From: Psychromonas sp030397575
GTDB taxonomy: Bacteria > Pseudomonadota > Gammaproteobacteria > Enterobacterales > Psychromonadaceae
Assembly (NCBI RefSeq): GCF_046250175.1
Contig: NZ_CP176468.1
Reading direction: 5' to 3' (one strand)
Length of the DNA: 64,000 bases
Shown here: positions 43,580 to 51,972 of the stretch, piece by piece
How positions within the stretch are numbered: the stretch's first letter is position 1
Layout of the letters: every line of letters begins with the position of its first letter
Position numbers and translations under genes: made by a program
The notes under the pieces: generated by a model
What the model saw: the letters and a program-made list of their open reading frames with translations, nothing else
What the model was told of the DNA's origin: nothing
Database searches by the model: none

Positions 43580-44953
43580 TTATTTAGTGATCACTTCAGG
43601 CCCCATCATTAAATTAGGTAACCAAGTCGACACACTCGGCACATAAGTCACAATAATCAAAAAGATAAACATAACCCCCACTAAAGGTAATGATGCTTTG
43701 ACTACTTTCATCATGGACAATTTAGCCACTCCCGCAGTCACAAATAGATTTAGCCCCACTGGTGGTGTGATCATTCCTATTTCCATGTTCACTACCATCA
43801 TGATGCCAAGATGAATTGGATCAATGCCTAAAGCAATTGCAATAGGAAACACTAAAGGCGCAACAATTATCAACAAACCGGAAGGTTCCATGAATTGACC
43901 GCCGACCAGTAACAGCAGATTAACCACAATCAAAAACTCAATGGGTCCAAGTCCTGCCGATAACATAGACTCAGTGATCATCTGAGGAATACGTTCTTCA
44001 GTCAGTACGTGTTTAAGAATTAAGGCATTAGCAACAATAAACATTAACATAATAGTCAGTTTACCCGCTTCATAAAGCGTTTTACGTGTATCCTCGTGAC
44101 AAAACACATGCATTGCTTTTAACCAATATGCTTTACGTTTTTTATGGTCAGGCTCTTTCTCCGCTAACGGTCCCATATCCTTATAAACAAAATTACAAAT
44201 GATAAAGGCATATACAGCGGCTACAGCGGCAGCTTCAGTAGGCGTGAATACACCGCCATAAATACCTCCAAGAATAATAACAATCAGTAATAATCCCCAT
44301 CCAGCATCTTTTGCGGAATTAAACACTTCACCCCAACCCACGAATGGTTGTGCAGGGATATTTTTATAACGAGCATAGATATAGATAGCTAACATCAGCA
44401 TCAGTCCAGCTAATAACCCTGGTATAACACCCCCTAAGAACATACGGCCAACAGAGACATCAGTCGCTGCTGCATAAACAACCATTACAATAGAAGGTGG
44501 TATGAGAATTCCTAACGTTCCCGCATTACAGATAACACCTGCGGCAAACTCTTTGGTGTAACCATTCTTTACCATCCCAGCAATAACAATTCCCCCAATT
44601 GCGACAACGGTTGCAGGTGAAGATCCAGATAAAGCTGCAAACATCATACAAGCAACCACGGATGCCATAGCTAATCCGCCACGAAGTGAACCTACTAAAG
44701 CGATAGCGAAACGAATAATACGTTTAGCTACGCCACCAGTGGCCATAAAGCTAGAAGCTAAAATAAAGAAAGGAATGGCTAATAAGGTGTAATGTCCTGT
44801 AAACGCATTAAGTAAAGTTTGTGCAATCGACGCTAGAGAAGCATCAGAGTGAATTAATAAAAAGACAATACTAGAAGCACCTAAGGAGATAGCAATAGGT
44901 ACACCAATCACCATCAATATAATTACCATAATAAACAGCATTAACATCGCCAT
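43580..44953 (-). CDS. dctM: TRAP transporter large permease DctM
   Basis: 457 residues with about 12 hydrophobic helices. It is the Na+-coupled catalytic permease of a tripartite ATP-independent periplasmic (TRAP) system, probably for C4-dicarboxylates. Family motifs include ALSGSSPATVVAIGGIVI, CNAGTLGILIPPSIVMVVYA, GGVFTPTEAAAVAAVYA, and TPPVGLNLFVTAGV. It overlaps the small permease gene by one base. It is the last gene of the dctPQM operon. Confidence 0.94.
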   Translation of the reverse strand: MAMLMLFIMVIILMVIGVPIAISLGASSIVFLLIHSDASLASIAQTLLNAFTGHYTLLAIPFFILASSFMATGGVAKRIIRFAIALVGSLRGGLAMASVVACMMFAALSGSSPATVVAIGGIVIAGMVKNGYTKEFAAGVICNAGTLGILIPPSIVMVVYAAATDVSVGRMFLGGVIPGLLAGLMLMLAIYIYARYKNIPAQPFVGWGEVFNSAKDAGWGLLLIVIILGGIYGGVFTPTEAAAVAAVYAFIICNFVYKDMGPLAEKEPDHKKRKAYWLKAMHVFCHEDTRKTLYEAGKLTIMLMFIVANALILKHVLTEERIPQMITESMLSAGLGPIEFLIVVNLLLLVGGQFMEPSGLLIIVAPLVFPIAIALGIDPIHLGIMMVVNMEIGMITPPVGLNLFVTAGVAKLSMMKVVKASLPLVGVMFIFLIIVTYVPSVSTWLPNLMMGPEVITK

Positions 44954-45624
44954 TAACTTTTCTCCCTTTCATTGTCTTTACCTTGAATAATGACTTGTTG
45001 TTCAACATTGTTTTCTTGGTCATGCAATGCATCAACTTTTTCTTCAGCTTCGTGACTTGCAATCATTCTGTCGGCTGAGTTGTTAATAATGTTCCAAGCT
45101 ATTTGTAAAAACCTAAAGGTCATTAACGCCATTGATAGTGGTAATGCAAAATAAGGAATGAATCGAGGTAACCTTTCGTATCGTTCCCCCTCGTTAAACC
45201 AATCAGATAAGAACTGTAGAATATCAGGCATCGGAATATCTTCTGTTTCATACCAAGCACGGTCAGTAATAAACGGCACCCAATAATTCCAAGAACCAAT
45301 CAATAGTGAAATTGAGAAGAATAGGCAAGTCGCCACAGCCAATAGCGCACAGGTTTTTTTCAACCCAGCAGGAACAATATTTATAACTACATCAACACCA
45401 ATATGGGAATGTTTTTTCACACCATATGAAGCACCTACCAAAACCATCCATGCAAACATAAACACAGTCAGCTCTAATGCCCATAATATGTTGTCATTGA
45501 ATACATAACGGACAATTACATTGGCAAAAGTTAACAGTGTCATCAACCCTAGAAAAACAGCGATTAATGTCTCTTCGATATGATCTGTTATTTTTCCAAC
45601 TCGAGTAAATAGCGTATTTGTCAT
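44953..45624 (-). CDS. dctQ: TRAP transporter small permease DctQ
   Basis: About 223 residues from ATG 45624, which follows AAGGAG; an in-frame start 8 codons earlier lacks such a site. Four hydrophobic helices (about 20-40, 50-70, 90-110, 150-170) fit DctQ. The segment AWMVLVGASYGVKKHSHIGVD is typical. A long hydrophilic, Glu-rich C-terminal tail (about 180-223) is longer than in many DctQ proteins. It joins dctP and dctM in one operon. Confidence 0.9.
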   Translation of the reverse strand: MTNTLFTRVGKITDHIEETLIAVFLGLMTLLTFANVIVRYVFNDNILWALELTVFMFAWMVLVGASYGVKKHSHIGVDVVINIVPAGLKKTCALLAVATCLFFSISLLIGSWNYWVPFITDRAWYETEDIPMPDILQFLSDWFNEGERYERLPRFIPYFALPLSMALMTFRFLQIAWNIINNSADRMIASHEAEEKVDALHDQENNVEQQVIIQGKDNEREKS

Positions 45625-45706
45625 TAATAACTCCTTCTGCAATGACAACCTTGAAAAATGGCATCCTTGTAAGTGAATCTTACAAGGATGCTCAAGTTAA
45701 AGATTA

Positions 45707-46705
45707 TTAATTATTTGATGCTTGAGCTGCTTCAAGCAGATCACTACCAATATCTTTTTCAAACTTTTTCCAAACTGGTTTTAATGCAGTTACCCATTGT
45801 TGACGTTGCTCAGCCGTTAAAGTGCGCACCACGCCACCCGCTTTAATAATGTTTTGTTTATTTAACTCATTAACTGCTGTTGATTCGCTATTACGTACTT
45901 CTGTTACCTCTTTTAAAATAGTCGCGAGTTGTTCACGCATATCATCTGGTAATCCATCCCACCAATCGCCGGAAGTGACTACTAAGTAATCTAAGATGCC
46001 GTGATTACTTTCTGTCACCCCATCTTGCACTTCAAAGAATTTTTTACCGTACGTGTTTGACCATGTGTTTTCTTGACCATCAATAACTTTAGTTTGTAGA
46101 CCACCGTAAACCTCTTTAAAAGACATTTTCTGAGGGTTCGCACCTAACTGTTCAAATTGAGCAACCAATACGTCAGAGGCTTGTACGCGGAATTTCAACC
46201 CCTTGGCATCCTCAGGTAATAATAATGGCTTATTCGCCGATAATTGCTTCATCCCGTTGTGCCAAAACTCTAAGCCTTTTAAACCTCGACGGTTCATTGC
46301 ATTCTTCAATTTGTCACCTGCATCAGAGTTTTGAAAACGATCGACAGCGGCAACATCATCAAACAAGAATGGAAGGTCAAAGATGCGGAACTTCTTAGTG
46401 ATTTTTTCAAATTTAGATAGAGAAGGCGCTGCTAATTGAACGTCCCCATTTAACAAAGCTTCTAGCACTTGATTATCATCGTATAATGTAGAATTAGGGA
46501 ACACTTGCATACAGGCTTTACCGTTCATTTCTTCATTTACACGCTTTTCTAATAGTGAAGCAGCTACCCCTTTCGGGTGTTTATCTGCATTGGTAACATG
46601 ACTAAACTTAATAACCATTTCGCCTGGGTCACAATTTGCATAAGCTTGTGTTCCTGATAGCAATGCAGCACTACATAGTGAAATAACAGTGAATTTTTTT
46701 AACAT
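45707..46705 (-). CDS. dctP: TRAP transporter substrate-binding protein DctP
   Basis: 332 residues, with a signal peptide ending near TQAYA (about 23), so periplasmic. TRAP-type binding protein features are present: IKFSHVTNADKHPKG, the conserved Arg region KGLKFRVQASDVLVAQFEQ that holds the substrate carboxylate, and VYGGLQTKVIDGQENTW. The C4-dicarboxylate assignment follows from the fold and the DctB/D pair nearby. It is the first gene of dctPQM, behind a sigma-54 promoter. Confidence 0.93.
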   Translation of the reverse strand: MLKKFTVISLCSAALLSGTQAYANCDPGEMVIKFSHVTNADKHPKGVAASLLEKRVNEEMNGKACMQVFPNSTLYDDNQVLEALLNGDVQLAAPSLSKFEKITKKFRIFDLPFLFDDVAAVDRFQNSDAGDKLKNAMNRRGLKGLEFWHNGMKQLSANKPLLLPEDAKGLKFRVQASDVLVAQFEQLGANPQKMSFKEVYGGLQTKVIDGQENTWSNTYGKKFFEVQDGVTESNHGILDYLVVTSGDWWDGLPDDMREQLATILKEVTEVRNSESTAVNELNKQNIIKAGGVVRTLTAEQRQQWVTALKPVWKKFEKDIGSDLLEAAQASNN

Positions 46706-46755
46706 GTGAAGCTCCTATATCCATATGATGCGCAGTAATGCGCGGCTTTTATTAA

Positions 46756-46772
46756 GTGATCGAACCGATCAC
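46756..46772. promoter_or_regulatory. 17-base palindrome in the dctP leader
   Basis: GTGATCG-AAC-CGATCAC, a 7-3-7 perfect palindrome between the sigma-54 promoter and dctP. It could be a repressor operator; no regulator gene is recognised nearby. Confidence 0.5.
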
Positions 46773-46798
46773 AAATTTTGTTAATATAGAACAGGTAT

Positions 46799-46814
46799 AG
46801 CAATGCTCAGGCCA
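46799..46814 (-). promoter_or_regulatory. Sigma-54 promoter of dctPQM
   Basis: TGGCCTGAGCATTGCT on the minus strand matches the -24/-12 consensus with the correct 10-base spacing between GG and GC, about 94 bases before the dctP ATG. A sigma-54 activator (DctD-like) is encoded nearby. Confidence 0.82.
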
Positions 46815-46896
46815 ACATTAATAAATGGTGTTCGCGCTAGTATTTACGGTACTTAAGCGAGCTTTAAAAGAATTTTAATTCGACTGGCGATATACT

Positions 46897-46918
46897 AATG
46901 GGTGGAAATTCACCCATT
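46897..46918. promoter_or_regulatory. Candidate DctD upstream activator site
   Basis: An 8-base inverted repeat AATGGGTG-GAAATT-CACCCATT lies about 85-105 bases upstream of the sigma-54 promoter, where enhancer sites are expected. The GTG-GAAATT-CAC core resembles known DctD sites in layout. Confidence 0.5.
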
Positions 46919-46994
46919 GAAAATAGTGTAATGAGTCAGAACCCATCATTATCAAGGGGACTGTTAGGAAGATAGGAATTTTTATCTCAAACAA

Positions 46995-47019
46995 TAAAAA
47001 AGGCCACCGAAGTGACCTT
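46995..47019 (-). terminator. Terminator of the second PEP-CTERM gene
   Basis: AAGGTCAC and GTGGCCTT flank a TTCG tetraloop on the minus strand (one mismatch or G-T pair), followed by six T bases. Confidence 0.85.
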
Positions 47020-47046
47020 AAATAGGAGAATGATTATTATTGTTTT

Positions 47047-47766
47047 TTAGCTATTATGCTGTTTACGTCTCGCACTCACTAAGCCAATTAACCCCATCGC
47101 AAACACTGCAAGTGTGGTTGGCTCAGGTACTGAAGTTATTGCGCTAGTAAAGTCGATATTACTAAGTGCACCAGACCCGAAAAAGTTAATTTCAATTGAG
47201 TAAACATCCGCCACATCAAAGTACAAACGGTCCCAAGTATTATTACCTCCGGTATAAGGTGTATAGAATTCATCAATGCTTAGTTCATCACCATCAATAT
47301 CAAATAAATGAATGGCATTATTACTCGTTGATTCATCATATTCTACATCAAAGAAGTCAATACTATTTAACGTAACACTTTCTGAGAAATCGATCGTGAA
47401 ATATCCCGCAGGACGACTTCCTTCATCATCAGGGTTACTACAAGTAGATGCATCACATGTACTTGGGTTTTCATGAATAACGAGCACATTACCAGGATCA
47501 GAAATACCTAAATTCGAGTTATTAACATTTGTAAAAGGTGACTCTAAGTCAGGATCGGCTGTCTTGTTTAAAGAAGTATCAAATACTACTGCTAAGTTAG
47601 ACTCTTTTTGATCTACATTATAACCATTAATAGTCACACCATAAGATGATGAATATTCATCATCAACACGTGTCCCGTTATCTAATTCATCAAATGTGAT
47701 AGTCGTTGCCGACGCAAGTGGTGCTACAACAGTTGATGCTAATATCATCCAATATTTAAAACTCAT
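47047..47766 (-). CDS. PEP-CTERM sorting domain protein
   Basis: 239 residues. A signal peptide (about 1-20, ending LASA) is followed by a beta-rich, Asp/Asn-rich body (TITFDELDNGTRVDDEYSS, YFTIDFSESVTLNSIDFFDV, WDRLYFDVADVYSIEINFFG) and a PEP-CTERM tail: VPEPTTLAVFAMGLIGLVSA then RRKQ. It is exported and processed by an exosortase. A pair of Cys in DASTCSNPD-like positions may form a disulfide. No sigma-54 promoter was found before this one, unlike the first PEP-CTERM gene. Confidence 0.85.
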   Translation of the reverse strand: MSFKYWMILASTVVAPLASATTITFDELDNGTRVDDEYSSSYGVTINGYNVDQKESNLAVVFDTSLNKTADPDLESPFTNVNNSNLGISDPGNVLVIHENPSTCDASTCSNPDDEGSRPAGYFTIDFSESVTLNSIDFFDVEYDESTSNNAIHLFDIDGDELSIDEFYTPYTGGNNTWDRLYFDVADVYSIEINFFGSGALSNIDFTSAITSVPEPTTLAVFAMGLIGLVSARRKQHNS

Positions 47767-47970
47767 CGTTACTCCTTAACATTATTATGATTTCCATAAT
47801 ATTTATGTTCCTTATTATCATTGTCCAAACATAATTATATCTGGATTAACGAAAAAACCTTATATGTCAATAGTAATAATTATTTAACATAATTTGACTA
47901 TTTCTGTTAAGCGCAATGTTTAAGAAAGCTATTTAGCCTTAAAATCACTTATTAAGAGGTAGCTTCAATA

Positions 47971-49284
47971 TTAGGCATATAATCGCTGTGCTTTTATTAA
48001 AGCACCGAATACAACTGAGCTGAATGCATCGGCAACATTAATATCAACATCAGAATAACGTTGTCCAAGTGCTTCTTGAACGAGCGGTGATAGCCCCATA
48101 CCACCGGTCAAGTAAATGATTTCGGGGTGTTTACCTGCATCTGTGATGGCCTCATCGATCATCACAAACATTTTATCCAACCAATTAACCATAGTTTCAG
48201 AGACTTGTTGACGTTCAACGGTCAAACTCAAGGTACTTTCTATAAACGACAAGGATAGCTCTGTCTGATCTTTATTACTCAGATTGATTTTTGCAGATTC
48301 AATAGCATGCATTAATTGATGCGTTAAACGTTGTTTTTGTACACGTTGTAATCGCATTAACGGTAATGGGTCTTCACTTTCAAAAATGTATTCTGAGATC
48401 AATTTAGCCCGTGCAGGTGAATAAAACTCACCCATTAGAGGAATATTATCGATATCGTAAACACCTGAAAACAACATATTAGGGATGGCTCGTCCAGTCT
48501 CGGTACGGCCACCACGACCAAACAATGGGGAAACGATGCCTGCAGCTAATGACTTATCAGATACAATCCCACCTTGTCTAATCCCTTTAGTAGCAAATAT
48601 ATCTGCAGCTCTATCTAATTGAGTCGCTTTTTCCTGACTTAACTGGCAGAAAGTAACATCTGAAGTACCACCACCTAAATCCACAACCATCGCATCTGTT
48701 ACTTTATTAATACTTTGTTCGAAATGATAAGCTGCTGCTAAAGGTTCGTGTATGAAATCGACCTCAGTAAAGCCTACTTTGCGCGCTGCTCGTAACATAA
48801 GTGCTTCTGCTTGTTGATTACCCAATTCACCCATAGTTGAATGATAGTTAACTGGCCGAGCAATCACCGCTTTAGTAATCACTTGTGATAACTGCTTTTC
48901 AGCACACTGTTTTAAATAAGATAAAAAACGTACCACTAAGGTTTCAAAGCTATCTAACAGACGCTTTGGGATTTTAGCTCCAAGAAAGTTTTTAGGGCTA
49001 TTCACATACCTTCCTTCATGAGGCGTTTCTAAAAAGGCGTTAAACCCTCGTTCACCAAATAAGATCTCTCCAGCGGATAACATATCATTTAATGTCTGTT
49101 CATTAGCTTTGGCATCATGGCTATCAGCACCAGACTCATCGTGGGCAAGATAAATTGCAGAACGTATTTTGTAAGGGTTTTCACTGTTTTCATCAACAAC
49201 AATTAAGGTCGGTAAATTATCAACTAGCGCAGCAACTGCACAATTACTTGTTCCAAAATCGATTCCAATAAAATCAGCTGTCAT
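47971..49284 (-). CDS. yegD: Hsp70-family protein YegD
   Basis: 437 residues, a DnaK-like ATPase domain without a normal substrate-binding domain, as in E. coli YegD (450). The phosphate motifs GIDFGTSNCAVA (about 7-18), FIHEPLAAAYHFE and VVDLGGGTSDVTF are conserved, and the adenosine motif lies in YLTGGMGLSPLV. The function is unknown, but it is probably an atypical chaperone. It is a single-gene unit. Confidence 0.9.
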   Translation of the reverse strand: MTADFIGIDFGTSNCAVAALVDNLPTLIVVDENSENPYKIRSAIYLAHDESGADSHDAKANEQTLNDMLSAGEILFGERGFNAFLETPHEGRYVNSPKNFLGAKIPKRLLDSFETLVVRFLSYLKQCAEKQLSQVITKAVIARPVNYHSTMGELGNQQAEALMLRAARKVGFTEVDFIHEPLAAAYHFEQSINKVTDAMVVDLGGGTSDVTFCQLSQEKATQLDRAADIFATKGIRQGGIVSDKSLAAGIVSPLFGRGGRTETGRAIPNMLFSGVYDIDNIPLMGEFYSPARAKLISEYIFESEDPLPLMRLQRVQKQRLTHQLMHAIESAKINLSNKDQTELSLSFIESTLSLTVERQQVSETMVNWLDKMFVMIDEAITDAGKHPEIIYLTGGMGLSPLVQEALGQRYSDVDINVADAFSSVVFGALIKAQRLYA

Positions 49285-49647
49285 AAAAATTCCTAATGCG
49301 AAAAATAAAAGTGCGAGATATTACCTTATCCATCAATAAAGTCATCTACATTGAACCGGAAATACTGATAAACACAGCTTGTTAGCTTAATTTACACGCA
49401 ACAAAGAAGGCAACAAATAGACAAACAACTTATTCTTTATGAGTAATGCCCTGATTTAGTGCGTAAACATTTTTTTGTCGTATGATGGTGCGGAATCACT
49501 CATCAAAAGGTGAATCTAAAATACCGAATTAAGATTAAACGCATGATTTTAAAAAGAATTTAAAACATGGCATTCATCGTGCTATGTTTCAGGAAGAACA
49601 ACCTTGTTAATTAAATGTTAAAATGGATTTTAATGGAGGTAATAGCA
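49285..49647 (+). other. Region upstream of the ANTAR regulator gene
   Basis: 363 bases. A sigma-54-like element TGGCATTCATCGTGCT (49568-49583) lies about 65 bases before the regulator ATG. A lone GGTGC half-site recalling NtrC operators sits at about 49485-49490. No gene is seen. Confidence 0.45.
49568..49583 (+). promoter_or_regulatory. Possible sigma-54 promoter of nasT
   Basis: TGGCATTCATCGTGCT has the GG-N10-GC spacing but GTGC in place of TTGC. NtrC/sigma-54 control of nitrate assimilation is common, so the position makes sense; the match is imperfect. Confidence 0.4.
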
Positions 49648-50262
49648 ATGGACGCGTTAACCAATTCTCGACCTAACCTTACTGTATTATTAATAGAAGA
49701 CAGGCCTAATCAACATTCTGAATTGAAAAGTTACCTCATCCACCTCAATTATACTATTCGTTTACACATTGATACCCAACAAGCTATTTCATCTACTTGC
49801 ACTGATATCAGCGCCGACATAATAATCATAAACACACATACTCCTAGTAATCATATTTTAAAAGAACTCTCCAATATCGATAAACTAGCACCCTTACCTG
49901 TATTAGTTTTTGCCCAGCAAGATGCACGAGAAATGATTCAATCGACATTAAAAGCAGGCGTCAGTGCCTATATCGTTGGCAATATACAAATGAGCAGATT
50001 AACCTGTCTTATCGATGTGGCTATAGAGCGTTTTAACCAACGCCAATTGTTAATCGCAGAACTTAAGAAGACCAAAACGCAATTGGCAGATAGAAAAATA
50101 GTAGAAAGAGCAAAAGGTTATATCATGCAAGAAAAGCAAATAACTGAACAACAAGCTTTTAAGTTATTACGGAATATGGCAATGAATAATGGACAATCAT
50201 TAGCAGCTATTTCAAAAAACATAATTGAAGTTTATAACATGCTCGAGCACAACATGAAGTAA
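49648..50262 (+). CDS. nasT: ANTAR-domain antiterminator (NasT-like)
   Basis: 204 residues from ATG 49648, which follows GGAGG; an in-frame start 11 codons upstream lacks a ribosome site. The N-terminal domain is receiver-like (LTVLLIEDRPN), but the expected phospho-acceptor Asp is Asn62 (IIIINTHTPS), so it is probably not phosphorylated. The C-terminal ANTAR domain (about 150-204: ERAKGYIMQEKQITEQQAFKLL) binds paired hexaloop RNA hairpins. Such hairpins lie just downstream, before nrtA. In NasS-NasT systems NasS, a nitrate-binding protein, controls NasT; no nasS is seen in the window. Confidence 0.88.
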   Translation: MDALTNSRPNLTVLLIEDRPNQHSELKSYLIHLNYTIRLHIDTQQAISSTCTDISADIIIINTHTPSNHILKELSNIDKLAPLPVLVFAQQDAREMIQSTLKAGVSAYIVGNIQMSRLTCLIDVAIERFNQRQLLIAELKKTKTQLADRKIVERAKGYIMQEKQITEQQAFKLLRNMAMNNGQSLAAISKNIIEVYNMLEHNMK

Positions 50263-50305
50263 CCTCAAAGTATCAGATAAATATTCACAATTTTACCGTG
50301 TAATT

Positions 50306-50327
50306 TTGTTATCAACGGCGATAACAA
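50306..50327 (+). other. Upstream hexaloop hairpin in the nrt leader
   Basis: A perfect 8-bp stem TTGTTATC/GATAACAA closes the hexaloop AACGGC (A at position 1, G at position 4), the ANTAR recognition pattern. An outer TTTACC/GGTAAA pair extends it. Confidence 0.7.
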
Positions 50328-50374
50328 GGTAAACAGAAATATCCTTTACTTTTAATAATAGTGAAGGCTATCAA

Positions 50375-50398
50375 AGCATAGACAAAGATGTTTATGCT
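50375..50398 (+). promoter_or_regulatory. ANTAR-type hairpin P1 of the nrt leader
   Basis: A 9-bp stem (AGCATAGAC with GTTTATGCT, one G-T pair) closes the hexaloop AAAGAT, with A1 and G4. It stands five bases before hairpin P2. Confidence 0.75.
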
Positions 50399-50403
50399 CT
50401 AAA

Positions 50404-50417
50404 GAGCAACGGCGCTC
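50404..50417 (+). promoter_or_regulatory. ANTAR-type hairpin P2 overlapping the terminator
   Basis: A 4-bp stem GAGC/GCTC closes the hexaloop AACGGC, the same loop as in the upstream hairpin. Its 3' side is also the 5' side of the terminator stem, so the two folds exclude each other, as in known ANTAR switches. Confidence 0.75.
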
Positions 50418-50461
50418 ATTAATTACCTAAAATTTTAGGTGATTAGTGGGCGCTTTTTTTT
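50412..50461 (+). terminator. Regulated terminator before nrtA
   Basis: A stem of about 20 bp (GCGCTCATTAATTACCTAAAA with its complement) is followed by eight T bases, about 36 bases before nrtA. NasT binding to P1 and P2 would prevent it. Confidence 0.9.
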
Positions 50462-50497
50462 GCATAAAAAACGACTATACAATAAAAGGATTTTATA

Positions 50498-51883
50498 ATG
50501 AGTTGGATTAAACCAGTTAAGTTTGTCGCTAAAAAGCTAGCATTGAGCATTGCAATTTCGGCAACTGTTATCTCTTATTCTCAAGCTGATAAAATAGGCT
50601 ATCCAGAAAAAGAGGAACTGAAATTTGGTTTTATTAAATTAACCGATATGGCACCCATTGCGATTGCTTATGAAAATGGTTACTTCGAAGATGAAGGGCT
50701 GTACGTAACCATTGAAGCCCAAGCAAACTGGAAAGTGCTATTAAATGGCTTGATTGATGGAAGTTTAGATGGTGCACACATGCTAGCCGGCCAGCCAATA
50801 GCAGCAACCATGGGCTTCGGTACTAAAGCACATATCATTACCCCTTTCTCAATGGATTTGAATGGTAATGCGATTACTGTTTCAAATGAGATTTGGGAAA
50901 AAATGAAGCCTAATATTCCTAAGCAAGCCGATGGTAGACCTGTCCACCCTATTAAAGCAGATGCATTAAAGCCAGTAGTAGAATCATATAAAGCTGAAGG
51001 AAAGCCCTTCAATTTAGGCATGGTATTCCCAGTATCCACACATAACTATGAACTAAGATATTGGCTAGCTGCTGGTGGTATTCATCCAGGTTTCTACGCA
51101 CCACACAAAGGCGATACCAGCGGTCATATTGATGGGGATGCTATCTTGTCGGTCACTCCACCACCACAAATGCCCTCGACTTTAGAAGCTGGCACCATTT
51201 ATGGTTACTGTGTAGGTGAACCATGGAACCAACAAGCTGTATTTAAAGGTATTGGTGTACCAGTGGTCACCGATTATGAGATATGGAAAAACAACCCAGA
51301 AAAAGTATTCGGTTTAACTGCTGAGTTTGCTGAGAAATACCCTAATACGACTATCCGACTAACCCGTGCATTAATACGTGCAGCAATGTGGTTAGATGAG
51401 AATGACAATGCTAACCGTCCTGCCGCTGTGAAAATTCTCTCGCAATCTAACTACGTAGGCGCTGATTATGAAGTAATTGCAAACAGCATGACAGGTACAT
51501 TTGAATATGAAAAAGGCGATAAACGTGACGTCCCTGATTTCAACGTATTCTTTAGACACAATGCAACTTACCCATACTACTCAGATGCAATTTGGTACTT
51601 AACGCAAATGCGTCGTTGGGGTCAAATCTCAGAGCAGAAATCTGATGATTGGTACAAGGACTTAGCGAAAAAAGTATATCGCCCTGACATCTATCAAGTT
51701 GCAGCTCAATCCTTAATTGACGAAAAAATGGCAGATGCAAAAGACTTTCCTGATTTCACTACAGAAACAGGTTACCGAGCACCTCAACAACACTTTATCG
51801 ATGATTTAGTGTATGACGGCAACACACCAAATGCTTACATCGATGCATTTGAAATTGGACTTAAAAAGAGCGACAAGCTCTAA
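50498..51883 (+). CDS. nrtA: Nitrate ABC transporter substrate-binding protein NrtA
   Basis: 461 residues with a signal peptide (about 1-30, ending SYSQA), so exported. It resembles NrtA/CmpA: ELKFGFIKLTDMAPIAIAYENGYFEDEGL, the ligand region NWKVLLNGLIDGSLDGAHMLAGQP, PVSTHNYELRYWLAAGGI and GYCVGEPWNQQAV. The signal peptide argues for the transport protein, not the cytoplasmic sensor NasS. It is expressed behind the hairpin and terminator leader, so uptake depends on antitermination by NasT. Confidence 0.92.
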   Translation: MSWIKPVKFVAKKLALSIAISATVISYSQADKIGYPEKEELKFGFIKLTDMAPIAIAYENGYFEDEGLYVTIEAQANWKVLLNGLIDGSLDGAHMLAGQPIAATMGFGTKAHIITPFSMDLNGNAITVSNEIWEKMKPNIPKQADGRPVHPIKADALKPVVESYKAEGKPFNLGMVFPVSTHNYELRYWLAAGGIHPGFYAPHKGDTSGHIDGDAILSVTPPPQMPSTLEAGTIYGYCVGEPWNQQAVFKGIGVPVVTDYEIWKNNPEKVFGLTAEFAEKYPNTTIRLTRALIRAAMWLDENDNANRPAAVKILSQSNYVGADYEVIANSMTGTFEYEKGDKRDVPDFNVFFRHNATYPYYSDAIWYLTQMRRWGQISEQKSDDWYKDLAKKVYRPDIYQVAAQSLIDEKMADAKDFPDFTTETGYRAPQQHFIDDLVYDGNTPNAYIDAFEIGLKKSDKL

Positions 51884-51923
51884 ATTAAGTTTAGGTAAAG
51901 TAATAAACAGTTAAGAAAGTAAG

Positions 51924-51966
51924 ACCAATCACTTTCAATCAATACATTTAGTTGAAGGTGATTGGT
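51924..51966 (+). other. Strong hairpin between nrtA and nrtB (first)
   Basis: About 15-16 bp: ACCAATCACTTTCAA pairs with TTGAAGGTGATTGGT around an AT loop. No T run. It may stabilise the nrtA part of the message. Confidence 0.7.
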
Positions 51967-51972
51967 AAGCAT

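Larger units (their letters stand above)
46706..47046. other. dctP control region
   Basis: 341 bases between dctP and the second PEP-CTERM gene. From dctP outward it holds a GCGCA-GTAA-TGCGC hairpin (46730-46743), a 17-base palindrome (46756-46772), the sigma-54 promoter (46799-46814), an enhancer-like inverted repeat (46897-46918), and the PEP-CTERM terminator. No gene is seen. Confidence 0.7.

Noticed and set aside
47767..47970. Search for a sigma-54 promoter before the second PEP-CTERM gene
   Set aside because: No minus-strand GG-N10-GC element with TGGC/TTGC character was found in this gap.
49597..49618. Short frame just before nasT starting at ATG 49567
   Set aside because: It would encode only about 15 residues, has no ribosome site and lies within the possible sigma-54 element, so it was not called.
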